From assembly GCF_017896165.1 (NCBI RefSeq), contig NZ_JAFCNB010000003.1, positions 248,001 to 312,000 on the forward strand: 64,000 nt of DNA, read 5' to 3'. A program made the position numbers and the translations under genes. This DNA is from Microbispora oryzae. Lineage in GTDB: Bacteria > Actinomycetota > Actinomycetes > Streptosporangiales > Streptosporangiaceae. The notes below the pieces were generated by a model, which saw nothing but the letters and a program-made list of their open reading frames with translations, was not told where the DNA came from and did no database searches. Within the stretch, counting starts at the first letter, position 1. The number at the start of each line of letters is the position of its first letter. This document shows, piece by piece, positions 25,099 to 34,614 of this stretch.

Positions 25099-25120
25099 TT
25101 TCACTGAAATCCATAGTGAA
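25099..25120. promoter_or_regulatory. Palindromic operator, oxidoreductase side
   Basis: TTTCACTGAAA (25099-25109) is the reverse complement of the core at 24960-24970. It overlaps a wider inverted repeat TTCACT-N9-AGTGAA (25100-25120). It sits about 40-60 bp before the plus-strand oxidoreductase start, at a typical repressor position. Confidence 0.7.
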
Positions 25121-25158
25121 TCGGGCACCCGGATTTCCCGAGCCGGAGGAGAGCGATC

Positions 25159-26235
25159 GTGCGTCCCGACAGCACCGGTGTGGCCATCGTCGGCTGCGGC
25201 AACATCGCCGCCCGGTACGCCGAGAACCTGGCCGGCTATCCGGAGATGCGGCTGGTGGGCGCGTACGACGTCCAGCCGGAGCGGGCCCGGACGCTCGCGG
25301 ACCCGCACGGCGCGCGGGTGTACGGCTCCCTGGACGAGGTCGTCGCCGACGACGAGGTCGGCATCGTGGTGAACCTGACGGTGCACCGGGCCCACTACGA
25401 GGTGATCAGGCGCTGCCTGGAGGCGGGCAAGCACGTCCACAGCGAGAAGCCGCTCGCCCTCACCCACGAGGAGGCGGCCGGGCTCGTGGCCCTCGCCGAG
25501 AGCCGGGGCGTCCGGCTGGGCTGCGCGCCCGCGACGTTCCTCGGCGAGACCCAGCAGACCGCGCTGAAGCTGCTCAGGGAGGGCGGGATCGGCCGGGTGC
25601 GCCTCGTCTACGCCGAGGTCAACTGGGGCAGGATCGAGAGCTGGCACCCCGAGCCCGAGGGGTTCTACGAGGTCGGCCCGCTCTTCGACGTGGGGGTCTA
25701 CCCGCTCACCATCGTCACCACAGCGCTCGGTCCGGCCCGCCGGGTGACGGCGTTCGCCTCGGTCGTCCGGCCGGACCGCGTCCGGAAGGACGGCACGCCG
25801 TTCACGATCACCACGCCCGACTACGTGGTCGCGAACGTCGAGTTCGACGGCCCCGTCACGCTCCGCCTCACCTGCGATTTCTACGTGAACAACGAGGGGA
25901 CGCGGCAGCGCGGGCTGGAGTTCCACGGAGACGACGGATCGCTCCTGCTGGAGAGCTGGCACGACTTCGACCAGGCCCTGGACCTGTGGACCCCCGGCGG
26001 ACCCCCGCGGCCGGTCGCCCCCGTGCGGGAGCCGTACCCGAGGGTGGAGTGGGGGCGGGCGGTCCGCGACCTCGCCGCCGCGATCCGGGAGGACCGGCCG
26101 CACCGGGCCACCGGACGGCAGGCCGCCCACGTGGTGGAGATCCTCTGCGCCACCCGGGAGTCGTACGAGACGGGCAAGCCGGTGGAGCTGACCTCGGCTT
26201 TCACGCCTCCCGCGCCGATGGACTGGGCGGTCTGA
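25159..26235 (+). CDS. Gfo/Idh/MocA-family oxidoreductase
   Basis: The 358-residue protein starts at GTG 25159 after GGAGGAGAG. It has the Rossmann start VAIVGCGNIAARYAENL, the HSEKPLAL motif and a C-terminal Gfo/Idh/MocA domain with GPLFDVGVYPLTI, which holds the conserved Asp and Tyr of the active-site helix. It should be an NAD(P)-dependent sugar or polyol dehydrogenase. It shares a divergent promoter region and palindromic operators with the isomerase gene at 24159. Confidence 0.92.
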   Translation: MRPDSTGVAIVGCGNIAARYAENLAGYPEMRLVGAYDVQPERARTLADPHGARVYGSLDEVVADDEVGIVVNLTVHRAHYEVIRRCLEAGKHVHSEKPLALTHEEAAGLVALAESRGVRLGCAPATFLGETQQTALKLLREGGIGRVRLVYAEVNWGRIESWHPEPEGFYEVGPLFDVGVYPLTIVTTALGPARRVTAFASVVRPDRVRKDGTPFTITTPDYVVANVEFDGPVTLRLTCDFYVNNEGTRQRGLEFHGDDGSLLLESWHDFDQALDLWTPGGPPRPVAPVREPYPRVEWGRAVRDLAAAIREDRPHRATGRQAAHVVEILCATRESYETGKPVELTSAFTPPAPMDWAV

Positions 26236-26359
26236 CGCGACGGCGTCCGGCTCTGTTGAGGTCTGTCTGGATCGTCGGGAGTCGTCCCGGCAGGGATGGA
26301 ATCATGCCGTGACCGGTTCCGATATCGGGCGGTGGCCCGGCGGCGCTACCGTTGCAGGG

Positions 26360-26833
26360 GTGGAGGAGATCGATCGCCGTATCGTCACGCTCCTGGCGAA
26401 AGACGGCCGGATGAGCTTCACCGACCTCGCCAAGGAGACGGGCCTGTCCGTGTCCGCGGTGCACCAGCGGGTGCGCAGGCTGGAGAGGCGGGGCGTCGTC
26501 CGCGGCTACTCGGCTCTGGTGGACTACGACGAGATCGGCCTCCCCCTCACCGCGTTCGTCTCGATCAAGCCGATCGATCCGGCCGCGCCCGACGACGCCC
26601 CGGAGCGGCTCAGCCACCTCGACGCCATCGAGTCGTGCCACAGCGTGGCAGGTGAGGAGAGCTACATCCTCAAGGTCCGGGTGGCCTCGCCGCTCGACCT
26701 CGAGGAGCTGCTCCAGCAGATCCGCGCGTCGGCGAACGTGAGCACCCGGACCACGGTGGTTTTGAGCACGCCGTTCGACTACCGGCCGCCCCGGATCCGG
26801 ACCGACGAGGACGCCGGCGACGCCGCCCGCTGA
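26360..26833 (+). CDS. Lrp/AsnC-family transcriptional regulator
   Basis: The 157-residue protein has an AsnC-type HTH (IDRRIVTLLAKDGRMSFTDLAKETGLSVSAVHQRVRRLERRGVV) and a RAM effector domain (IESCHSVAGEESYILKVRVASPLDLEELLQQI). It probably senses an amino acid. The GTG at 26360 lies seven bases after TACCGT (26347-26352) with no clear Shine-Dalgarno, so it is probably leaderless. It converges on the aldo/keto reductase gene. Confidence 0.92.
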   Translation: MEEIDRRIVTLLAKDGRMSFTDLAKETGLSVSAVHQRVRRLERRGVVRGYSALVDYDEIGLPLTAFVSIKPIDPAAPDDAPERLSHLDAIESCHSVAGEESYILKVRVASPLDLEELLQQIRASANVSTRTTVVLSTPFDYRPPRIRTDEDAGDAAR

Positions 26834-26869
26834 ACGGTCCGGTCGCCGGTTGGCGCCGGGACGGGACGG

Positions 26870-27847
26870 TCAGTAGTACCGGGCGCCGACGGGGGCCGGG
26901 ATGGCGTCGAGATCCGCGAGGTCGTCCGGGGACAGCCGGATGTTCGCGGCGCCCGCGTTGTCGGCGAGGTATTCCGGGGTCTTGGTGCCGGGGATGGGGA
27001 CGACGTGCGGGCCCTGGGCGACGAGCCAGGCGAGGGCGACCTGAGCGGGAGTGGCGCCGATCCGGTCCGCGACCTCGCGGACCCCGGCCGCGATGCCGAG
27101 ATTGGCCCGCAGGTTGTCCTGCTGGAAACGCGGCAGGCGCCGCCGCATGTCGTTTCGCGGGAGTTCGTCGAAAGACGTGAACCGGCCGACGAGGAAGCCG
27201 CGGCCCAGAGGCGAGTACGGCAGGAAGCCGATGCCGTGCCGCTCGCAGTAGGGCAGGACCTCGGCCTGGACCTCGCGGGACCACAGCGAGAACTCGGACT
27301 GCACGGTGGTGACCGGATGCACGGCATGGGCACGCCGGATCTGCTCGACGTCCACCTCGGACAGCCCCAGGTGGCGAGCCTTGCCGGCCGCGACGGCCTC
27401 CGCCATGGCACCCCAGGTCTCCTCGATCGCGACCTGGGGGTCGACGCGGTGGAGCTGGTAGAGGTCGACATGGTCGGTGCCCAGGCGGCGCAGGCTGGCG
27501 TCGATGGACGCACGGACATGCTCGGGCCGTCCATTGGTCCTTACCAGCGGGGAACCGCCGGGGCCGCCGGTGGGATCGACGGCCTCCAGGCCCACCTTGG
27601 TGGCGAGCACCACACGGTCGCGCCGACCGGCCAGAGCGCGGCCGAGGAGTTCCTCGTTGGTGTAGGGCCCGTAGACGTCGGCGGTGTCGATCAAGGTCAT
27701 GCCCAGATCGAGGGCCTGGTGGACGACGGAGACGGAGGTGACGTCGTCGCGTGGGGTGGTCATGTCGTAGGCGAAGCTCATCCCCATGGCTCCCAGGCCG
27801 ATGACGCCGACCTGCGGTCCGTGGGTGCCCAAGGTGGTGGTGCGCAT
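26870..27847 (-). CDS. Aldo/keto reductase
   Basis: The 325-residue protein has the AKR tetrad: Asp54 and Tyr59 in LIDTADVYGPY, Lys84 in LATKVG and His133 in YQLHRVD. Other signatures are GLSEVDVEQI and the NADPH-binding end VVPIPGTKTPEYLADN. It reduces aldehydes or ketones with NADPH. ATG 27847 follows AGGA by seven bases. The XRE/MmyB-type regulator at 28073 is divergent and probably controls it, a common arrangement. Confidence 0.93.
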   Translation of the reverse strand: MRTTTLGTHGPQVGVIGLGAMGMSFAYDMTTPRDDVTSVSVVHQALDLGMTLIDTADVYGPYTNEELLGRALAGRRDRVVLATKVGLEAVDPTGGPGGSPLVRTNGRPEHVRASIDASLRRLGTDHVDLYQLHRVDPQVAIEETWGAMAEAVAAGKARHLGLSEVDVEQIRRAHAVHPVTTVQSEFSLWSREVQAEVLPYCERHGIGFLPYSPLGRGFLVGRFTSFDELPRNDMRRRLPRFQQDNLRANLGIAAGVREVADRIGATPAQVALAWLVAQGPHVVPIPGTKTPEYLADNAGAANIRLSPDDLADLDAIPAPVGARYY

Positions 27848-28072
27848 AGTGTTTCCTGCCTCCTGTTTTCTGCCCCGTACCGGATCGGAGGGCTGCCGGA
27901 TCACAGCCCGTGAACGGGAAGCCGCCGGGTCGAGGGCCTCGCGGCTTCTCCACTCTCGCGGCCCGGGACCATCCCGTTGCAGGCCGCACGGTGCAGGGGA
28001 GCGGCGTGCCAGGCAGTAACACGGCCCCCCACGGCCGCCGGAGCACCGTCACCGGACTGCCACACTGTCCAC

Positions 28073-29017
28073 GTGACCTCTGACCAGCACGGAAACGACC
28101 TGGCGGGGTTTCTGCGCGCCCGCCGCACCCAGCTCTCTCCCGAACGGGCCGGCCTCCCCATCGGCCCGGGGCGCCGCCGCACCCCCGGACTGCGCCGGGA
28201 GGAGCTCGCCACCCTCGCCGGGGTCAGCATCGACTACTACACGCGCCTGGAACGCGGCAAGGAGACCCATCCGAGCCAGGCCGTCATCGACTCTCTCGCC
28301 CGCGCGCTGCGCCTGGAGGGGGACGAACACGAACACCTGCGCCGGCTCGCCGCCCGGGCCGTCAGATCAGCACCCGAGCCCCCCGCCGCGCCCTGCCGCG
28401 CGGTGGGGCCCGGCGTCCCGCTGCTGCTGGAGAATCTGCGGCCGAGCCCCGCCTACGTCCTGAGCCGCACCCTGGACGTGCTCGCCGCCAACCCCGGCGG
28501 CCTGCGCCTTTACGCGGGCATCGAGAGCTGGCCGGCCAAGCGGCGCAACCTCGCCCGCTACTACTTCCTCCACCCCGCCGCCCGCGATCTGTTCACCGAC
28601 TGGGACAACCAGATCCGCGGGTGCGTCGCACGCCTGCGGGCCCTGGCCGGAACGGACCCCGATGCCCCCGACCTCGCCCAGCTCGTCGGCGAACTCCTGA
28701 TGAAGAGTCCTGACTTCGCCCACATGTGGGAGCGCTACGACGTCCGCGCCCATCGCCCCGGCACCAAGCACTTCCGCCACCCCCAGGTCGGCGACCTCAC
28801 CCTCGGCTACCAGCCCATGGAACTCGAAGGCACCTCCGGTCAGCGCCTCGTCGTCTACTACGCCGACGTCGCGAGCCCCGACCACGACGCCATGGTCCTG
28901 CTCGACATGCTCGGCACCCAGCACGCCCCCGATCCCGCCGGCCGGAGCGCCGGAACGGACGCGCGCGACCAGGCGCGCCAGCCGGCCCGAGGCCGGACCA
29001 CACCACCGCCCGGATAG
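28073..29017 (+). CDS. XRE-family regulator with MmyB-like ligand-binding domain
   Basis: The 314-residue protein has an N-terminal HTH (RTPGLRREELATLAGVSIDYYTRLERGKETHPS, about residues 28-62) and a C-terminal MmyB-like PAS-type domain (YVLSRTLDVLAANPGGLRLY to LVVYYADVASPDHDAM) that may bind a small hydrophobic ligand. The GTG at 28073 (VTSDQHGND) is chosen because homologues start there. A CACACT hexamer lies six bases upstream, a weak leaderless signal. The C-terminal 30 residues are low-complexity. It is divergent from the aldo/keto reductase. Confidence 0.88.
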   Translation: MTSDQHGNDLAGFLRARRTQLSPERAGLPIGPGRRRTPGLRREELATLAGVSIDYYTRLERGKETHPSQAVIDSLARALRLEGDEHEHLRRLAARAVRSAPEPPAAPCRAVGPGVPLLLENLRPSPAYVLSRTLDVLAANPGGLRLYAGIESWPAKRRNLARYYFLHPAARDLFTDWDNQIRGCVARLRALAGTDPDAPDLAQLVGELLMKSPDFAHMWERYDVRAHRPGTKHFRHPQVGDLTLGYQPMELEGTSGQRLVVYYADVASPDHDAMVLLDMLGTQHAPDPAGRSAGTDARDQARQPARGRTTPPPG

Positions 29018-29029
29018 AGCCGGCGTCGC

Positions 29030-30088
29030 CTACGGACGCGGGGACGGACATCCCGGTCCGGCGAAGCGCCGCCGTACCAGGTCGCCGGCCTCGGCGGTGG
29101 CGCCGAGCCGGTCGAGGCCGAGCAGCGCCGCGCCCACGATCGGCGGCACATCGGCGACGACGAGCCGGGCCAGCGGCGCCCGCCGGGCGTAGTGTCCCTC
29201 GACCAGCGACATGAGCAGCGGATGACCCGAGGTGAGGACACCCCCGCCGAGGACGACCTCGCAGGGCTCGCCGAGCAGGCCGAGACGCCGCAGGGCGACC
29301 TCGCCGAGCACGGCGACCTCCTCGGCCTGCCGCTCGACGAGCGACAGGGCGACCTGGTCGCCGTCTCCCGCGGCGTCGAGCAGCGGCGGCACGAGCGCGT
29401 GCAGCCGCTCGGCCGCCAGTTCGCCGAAGTGCAGGCCCACGACGACATCCGCCACGGCCGGGCGGCCGAAGCACGACCGGACGACCTCCGTCAGGGCCGT
29501 GGCAGGCCCCCGGCCGTCCTCGGCGCGCACGGCGTGCCACAGCGTCTCCTCGCCGAGGTGGTGGCCGCCGCCCCAGTCGCCGCTGATCCGGCCCAGCGCG
29601 GGAAAGCGCGCGACCCTGCCGGTGGGGGAGACGCCGACCGCGTTGATGCCGGCGCCGCAGACGACGGCGACGCCCCACCCGGTGCGCGATCCCGCCCGCA
29701 GCAGGGCGAAGGTGTCGTTGCCGACCGCCACCGTGCGGCCGTAGCCGCGGGCCAGCAGTTCGTCCGCGAGCCGCTCCTCCTCGATCGGCAGGTCGGCCCC
29801 CGCCACGTACGCCGCCACGTGGTCGGCGTACGGCGGGGCCCCGTCCCCGGTTGCGCCGGAGAGCCCGGCGGAGAGCCCGGTGGGGAGGCCGGCGAGCGCC
29901 TGCCGCACGGTCTCGCCGATCACGTCGACGGCCCGCGCCACCCCGGCGCTCTGCGGTTTGAACGCCGGGCCGCGCGCGGCGGCCAGGACCACGCCGTCCT
30001 CCCGGACCAGGGCCACGTCGGTCTTGCTGTTGCCCCCGTCGACCGCCAGGACCGTACGGAGGGCGCCCGTTCGTCCGGCGGAGGTCAC
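29030..30088 (-). CDS. csnK: BadF/BadG-type sugar kinase, last gene of the csn-type operon
   Basis: The 352-residue protein has the ASKHA ATPase start AVDGGNSKTDVAL, the VGNDTFALLRAG loop, GAGINAVG and GGGVLTSGHPLL, as in N-acetylglucosamine/glucosamine kinases. It should phosphorylate imported glucosamine or its derivative. The GTG start at 30088 overlaps the stop of the GH4 gene by four bases (GTGA), so translation is coupled. Gene order (ROK, binding protein, two permeases, GH4, kinase) matches csnR-csnE-csnF-csnG-csnH-csnK of Streptomyces. The assignment rests on synteny plus family. Confidence 0.85.
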   Translation of the reverse strand: MTSAGRTGALRTVLAVDGGNSKTDVALVREDGVVLAAARGPAFKPQSAGVARAVDVIGETVRQALAGLPTGLSAGLSGATGDGAPPYADHVAAYVAGADLPIEEERLADELLARGYGRTVAVGNDTFALLRAGSRTGWGVAVVCGAGINAVGVSPTGRVARFPALGRISGDWGGGHHLGEETLWHAVRAEDGRGPATALTEVVRSCFGRPAVADVVVGLHFGELAAERLHALVPPLLDAAGDGDQVALSLVERQAEEVAVLGEVALRRLGLLGEPCEVVLGGGVLTSGHPLLMSLVEGHYARRAPLARLVVADVPPIVGAALLGLDRLGATAEAGDLVRRRFAGPGCPSPRP

Positions 30089-31347
30089 CGGGACACCGCC
30101 CAGGGCAGGAAGTCGCGGTTGGCCTCGACCAGCCGCGCGGCGAGGCCGTCGGCAGGCGCCGCCTGGCCGATCAGCGGGTGGGCCAGCAGGGCGTCCCGCA
30201 CCCGCTCCTCGCCGCCGTGGAGGGCGGCCTCCAGGGCGAGGCTCTCGTACGCCGACACGTGGGCGATCAGCCCGCGATAGAGCGGTTCGACCGGGCCGAC
30301 CGGAAGCGGGACGGCTCCGTCCGCCCCGACGGCGGCCGGGACCTCGATCACCGCGTCGTCGTCGAGGAACGGCAGGGTGCCGTTGTTGCGGGTGTTCACC
30401 ACCTGCGTGTCGCCGCGGTCGCCCACGAGGGAGGCGATCAGCGCGACGGCCGCCTCCGAGTAGAAGGCGCCGCCCCGCTGCTCCAGGAGCGCGGGTTTGG
30501 TGTCCACGGACGGGTCGGCGTAGAGGTCGAGCAGGGCCGACTCCATCGCGGCGACCTCGGCGGCCCGGGACGGCCCGGCCCGCTGCTCGTCCACCACCGC
30601 GTCGTGCTCGTAGAAGTACCGCAGGTAGTAGGACGGCACCGAGCCGAGCCTGCGCAGCACCCAGGCGGGCAGGCCGACGTCGGCGGCGATCTCGTCGGCG
30701 TGCCCGGCCAGCAGGGCGGGCAGCACGTCCTCGCCGTCCAGGTAGACGGCCCGCTCCCAGGTGAGGTGGTTGAGCCCGACGTGGCCGAGCCGTACGCGCT
30801 CGGGGGAGACGCCGAGCGTCGCGGCGAACCGGCGCTGGAAGCCGATCGCCACGTTGCACAGCCCGATGGCCCGGTGGCCGGCGTCGAGCAGCGCCTTCGT
30901 CACGATGCCGACCGGGTTGGTGAAGTCGACGATCCACGCGCCCGGCGCGAGCGCGCGCGCCTTCTCGGCGATGTCGAGCACGACGGGGACGGTCCGCAGG
31001 GCCTTGGCCAGGCCGCCCGCGCCGGTGGTCTCCTGGCCGACGCACCCGCACTCCAGCGGCAGGGTCTCGTCGACGTTCCGCGCGGCCTGACCGCCGACGC
31101 GGAGCTGCAGGAGCACGGCGCCCGCGCCCGCGACGCCCTCCTCGACGGAGGTGGTCGTGGTCAGCGTGGCCGGATGACCGGCCCGGGCCAGCATCCGGGC
31201 GGCCATTCCGCCGACGAGCGACAGGCGCCGCTCGTCCGGATCGACGAGCGCGATCTCGGACAGGGGAAGCTCGTCGCGCAGCCGCGCGAAGCCGTCGATC
31301 AGCTCCGGCGTGTACGTGGAACCGCCCCCGACAACGGCCAGTTTCAT
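30085..31347 (-). CDS. csnH: Glycoside hydrolase family 4 (6-phospho-beta-glucosidase-like)
   Basis: The 420-residue GH4 protein starts MKLAVVGGGSTYTPELIDGF, the NAD-binding motif of the family. The metal ligands are the Cys of LCNVAIGFQ and the His of HVGLNHLTWE, and QETTGAGGLAKALRTVP is characteristic. GH4 enzymes cleave phosphorylated or unphosphorylated disaccharides by an NAD- and Mn-dependent redox mechanism. In the csn context the likely substrate is chitosan di- or oligosaccharide; that is inference. A gap of 88 nt separates it from the permease gene; the kinase overlaps its stop codon. Confidence 0.9.
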   Translation of the reverse strand: MKLAVVGGGSTYTPELIDGFARLRDELPLSEIALVDPDERRLSLVGGMAARMLARAGHPATLTTTTSVEEGVAGAGAVLLQLRVGGQAARNVDETLPLECGCVGQETTGAGGLAKALRTVPVVLDIAEKARALAPGAWIVDFTNPVGIVTKALLDAGHRAIGLCNVAIGFQRRFAATLGVSPERVRLGHVGLNHLTWERAVYLDGEDVLPALLAGHADEIAADVGLPAWVLRRLGSVPSYYLRYFYEHDAVVDEQRAGPSRAAEVAAMESALLDLYADPSVDTKPALLEQRGGAFYSEAAVALIASLVGDRGDTQVVNTRNNGTLPFLDDDAVIEVPAAVGADGAVPLPVGPVEPLYRGLIAHVSAYESLALEAALHGGEERVRDALLAHPLIGQAAPADGLAARLVEANRDFLPWAVSR

Positions 31348-31435
31348 GTGGTGTGCGGCGCACCGGCCGGGGCCGTGGGGACCGGGTCCCGGGCGGTGCG
31401 CCGTCCTCCCTTCGCAAAGGTGGTGGGTGAGGGCC

Positions 31436-32320
31436 CTACTTGACCCCGGTGAGCTTCACGCCCTCGATGAAGACCTTCTGGGCGAAGAAGAACACGACGA
31501 TCACGGGGGCCGTGGCGAGCACGGTGGCCGCCATGGTGAGGTTCCACTGCACGCGGTGCACCGACCGGAACGCGGCCAGGCCGATCGACAGGGTCCAGTT
31601 GTCCAGGTCGGTCCCCGCGTACAGCAGAGGCCCGTAGTAGTCGTTCCAGCAGTAGAAGAACTGGAAGAGGGCCACGGCCGCGATCGCGGGGCGGGCCATG
31701 GGCAGGATCACCCGCACCAGGGTCCGGAACTCCCCGCACCCGTCGACCCGCGCGGCGTCCGAATACTCCCGGGGGATCGTGACGAGGAACTGACGGAGCA
31801 GGAAGATCGAGAACGCGTCGCCGAGCAGCATCGGCAGGATCAGCGGCCAGAGCGTGCCGGTCAGGTGGAAGCGGGCCCAGATCAGGTAGACGGGCACCGC
31901 CACCACCTGCGGCGGCAGCATCATCGTGGTGATGACCAGCAGGAACGCCAGTTTCCTGCCGCGGAAGCGGAACTTCGCCAGCGCGTACGCCACGGGGATC
32001 GACGACACCAGCATGAACGCGGTGGCGAGCACCGAGTAGAGCAGCGTGTTGCGGATCCAGGTGAGCAGGGGCGCGGTCTCGAAGATCTCGGCGAAGTTGC
32101 CCCAGTTCCAGCTCCGCGGCCACAGCTCGGAGGTCAGCGCCTGCTGGTCGCTCATCAGCGCGGTGAGCACGATGAACCCCAGCGGGCCGAGGAACATGAC
32201 GGACAGCGCGACGGCGATCGCGTGCCGGGCGATCCACAGCAGCGCGGTCCTGCCGCGGGTGCCCCGGGCCGGGGCCGCCGGCCCGGCGGCGACCGGCCGG
32301 GACGCGAGAGTCGTCGTCAT
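31436..32320 (-). CDS. csnG: ABC sugar transporter permease (MalG type)
   Basis: The 294-residue protein has six predicted membrane helices and the EAA loop (EYSDAARVDGCGEFRTLVRVILPMARP), where it contacts the ATPase. It ends in the typical KVFIEGVKLTGVK. ATG 32320 overlaps the stop of the upstream permease (ATGA), so the two are translationally coupled. It should import chitosan oligosaccharides with the other permease and the binding protein. No ATPase gene is in the operon; a shared MsiK-type ATPase elsewhere is the usual partner. Confidence 0.92.
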   Translation of the reverse strand: MTTTLASRPVAAGPAAPARGTRGRTALLWIARHAIAVALSVMFLGPLGFIVLTALMSDQQALTSELWPRSWNWGNFAEIFETAPLLTWIRNTLLYSVLATAFMLVSSIPVAYALAKFRFRGRKLAFLLVITTMMLPPQVVAVPVYLIWARFHLTGTLWPLILPMLLGDAFSIFLLRQFLVTIPREYSDAARVDGCGEFRTLVRVILPMARPAIAAVALFQFFYCWNDYYGPLLYAGTDLDNWTLSIGLAAFRSVHRVQWNLTMAATVLATAPVIVVFFFAQKVFIEGVKLTGVK

Positions 32321-33285
32321 GCCTCCTCCTCGGCGAAGCCGCGGAACTGACGCAGCAGGATGAGCGTGAACACCATCGAGATCGCGAACAGCACGAGCGC
32401 CAGCACGCAGGCGTAGCCCATCGCGTAGTCGCGGAACCCCTGGTGGAAGAGCCACTCGGGGAACGTGAGGGTGGACTGGTCGGGGTAGCCGGGCACGAAG
32501 ACCGAGCCGGCCGAGTCGGTGGCCCCGGAGGCGACCCTGGCGGCGACCATGGCCTGGGTGAAGTACTGCAGGGTCTGGATCACGCCGGTGACGGTGGCGA
32601 ACATCAGCACCGGCCGGATGATGGGCAGTGTGATGCGGGTGAACTGGTGCCACGCGTTCGCGCCGTCGATCGCGGCGGCCTCGTAGAGCTGCCTGGGCAC
32701 GTCGAGCAGGGCGGCGAGGAAGATGACCATGAGGTCGCCCACGGACCAGAGCCCGAGTATCGTCAGGCCCCACTTCGACCAGGCGGGATCGCCGAACCAG
32801 TCGGGCGAGGGGAGGCCCACCGCGTCCAGCACGGCCTGCACGGGGCCCGTGCCGGGGTTGAGCAGGTAGACGAACCCCAGCGTGCCCGCCACCAGCGGCA
32901 CCAGGGACGGCAGGTAGAAGATCGTGCGCAGGACGCCCGCCCCGGCCTTGACCTTGGTGATCAGCTGCGCGACGCCGAGGCCGAACAGCACCCGCAGCGG
33001 CACCATGACGACCACCAGCCACAGGGTGTTACGCAGGGCCGTCCAGGCGGCGTCGTCGTGCAGGAGGTACCGGTAGTTCAGCAGCCCCACCGGCTCCAGC
33101 GTGAACATGTCGTACCGCTGGAAGGAGAAGTACACCGTGGACAGCAGCGGGTAGACGAAGAAGATCGCGAACCCGGCCAGCCAGGGGGACAGGTAGAGCA
33201 GGGCGCGGAGGTTCGCGCGGCGCCGGCCTCCTCTGGAGGAGGACGGCACCGCCGGCCCGCGGCGCCCGAGCGCCGTCGCCGCCAT
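32317..33285 (-). CDS. csnF: ABC sugar transporter permease (MalF type)
   Basis: The 322-residue protein has six membrane helices starting at LLYLSPWLAGFAIFFVYPLL and the EAA loop YEAAAIDGANAWHQFTRITLPIIRP. It begins only 3 nt after the binding-protein stop codon and its own stop overlaps the next permease start. It forms the translocation pore together with the MalG-type permease. Confidence 0.92.
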   Translation of the reverse strand: MAATALGRRGPAVPSSSRGGRRRANLRALLYLSPWLAGFAIFFVYPLLSTVYFSFQRYDMFTLEPVGLLNYRYLLHDDAAWTALRNTLWLVVVMVPLRVLFGLGVAQLITKVKAGAGVLRTIFYLPSLVPLVAGTLGFVYLLNPGTGPVQAVLDAVGLPSPDWFGDPAWSKWGLTILGLWSVGDLMVIFLAALLDVPRQLYEAAAIDGANAWHQFTRITLPIIRPVLMFATVTGVIQTLQYFTQAMVAARVASGATDSAGSVFVPGYPDQSTLTFPEWLFHQGFRDYAMGYACVLALVLFAISMVFTLILLRQFRGFAEEEA

Positions 33286-33288
33286 GCG

Positions 33289-34614
33289 TCAGCCGCCCGC
33301 CGTCAGCTTCAGCTTGTCGTTTATCTTCTTGTCGACGTCGGCGAGCAGGGCGTCCAGGTCGGTCGCGCGTCCCGACTCCCACTGGATCTGCGCCTCCTGC
33401 ATCGTCTGCTGGTTGAACACCGAGTTGACGTTCGCCGGCAGCGTCGAGCTGTTCGGGTTGGCGAAGATGTCGAGGAACGTCTGGAAGTTCGGGTCCTTGT
33501 CCAGGTCCGGCGACCGCAGCGCGGGCAGGGTGCTCGGCACGTTCCTGATCGCGTTCGACAGCTTCACCAGCGCGTCGGTGTCCGTGGTGAGGTATTCGAC
33601 CAGGTCCCAGGCGGCCTCCTGGTGGCGGGCGCCGCGCGGGATGCCGATGACGGTGCCGGTGATGAAGCCCGCGCCGTACCGGTCCTGCTGGTCGTCGGCG
33701 ACCGGCAGCGGCGCCGTGCCGTAGTCGACGCCGGGGGCGTCGGACGCGAGCATGGCGTTGCGCCACTCGCCGTCGATCGCCATGGCGACCTTGCCCTTGT
33801 TGAAGGGGTTGTCGGCCGACCACTCGTCGCCGAAGCTCTTGCGGAACTTCTCCAGCTTGTCGTAGCCGTACCAGTCGGCGAGCTCCTTCTGCCAGGTCAT
33901 CAGCTTCTTCCACTGCGGGTCGGAGCCGATGGCCGAGGTGCCGTCGGGGTTGGTCCACTTGGCGCCCACCATGACGCCGGTGTGGATGGGCGCGTTCTCG
34001 TACATCTGGCTGGTCGGCACGAACCCGGCGACCTCGATGTCGCCCTTGTCGTCCTTGACCGTCAGCTTCTTGGCGAGGCCGGCCAGCTCGCTCAGCGTCT
34101 TCGGCGGCTGGCTGCCCTTCATGAGCTTCTTGTTGTAGTAGAGGCCGTACGCGTCGGCGAGCATGGGCATCACGCACCGCTTGCCCTGGTATTGGGTGTA
34201 CTCGGCGATCACGGGCGGGAACAGGGTCGCCGGGTCGATCTTGCTCGCCGCCAGGTACGGGTTCAGGTCCTGGAAGATCCCCGCCTTGCAGAACTCGGCG
34301 ACGCTGTCGGTGGTGAAGGACAGCGCGACGTCCGGCGGGTTCCCGCCGCGGACGGCCTGCAGGATCTGGTCGTCCTGGACGGCCTTGGTGGCCTTCACCG
34401 TGATCCACGGATATTTCTGCTTGAACCCGGCGAGGGTGTCGTCGAACGCCTTCAGCTCGTTGTCGGCGCTGAAGCCGTGCCAGAACTCGATGGTGACCGG
34501 ATCGTGGTTGGCCGAGCCGGCCGGGACGCTCGGCGCGCTGTTCTCTGTGCCCGCCGTACAGGCGGTGAGCAGGGCCAGGCCCACGGCGGCCGACAGCGCC
34601 GGCAGTCGTTTCAC
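33289..34614 (-). CDS. csnE: ABC sugar-binding lipoprotein
   Basis: The 441-residue protein has a lipoprotein signal peptide (lipobox LTAC, Cys19) and an extracellular-solute-binding family 1 fold beginning ITIEFWHGFS-like (VTIEFWHGFSADNELKAF). It is the external receptor for the sugar; in Streptomyces CsnE binds chitosan oligosaccharides. The GTG at 34614 lies eight to nine bases after AAGGAGG and overlaps the ROK gene stop (GTGA), so the repressor and the receptor are co-translated. Confidence 0.92.
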   Translation of the reverse strand: MKRLPALSAAVGLALLTACTAGTENSAPSVPAGSANHDPVTIEFWHGFSADNELKAFDDTLAGFKQKYPWITVKATKAVQDDQILQAVRGGNPPDVALSFTTDSVAEFCKAGIFQDLNPYLAASKIDPATLFPPVIAEYTQYQGKRCVMPMLADAYGLYYNKKLMKGSQPPKTLSELAGLAKKLTVKDDKGDIEVAGFVPTSQMYENAPIHTGVMVGAKWTNPDGTSAIGSDPQWKKLMTWQKELADWYGYDKLEKFRKSFGDEWSADNPFNKGKVAMAIDGEWRNAMLASDAPGVDYGTAPLPVADDQQDRYGAGFITGTVIGIPRGARHQEAAWDLVEYLTTDTDALVKLSNAIRNVPSTLPALRSPDLDKDPNFQTFLDIFANPNSSTLPANVNSVFNQQTMQEAQIQWESGRATDLDALLADVDKKINDKLKLTAGG

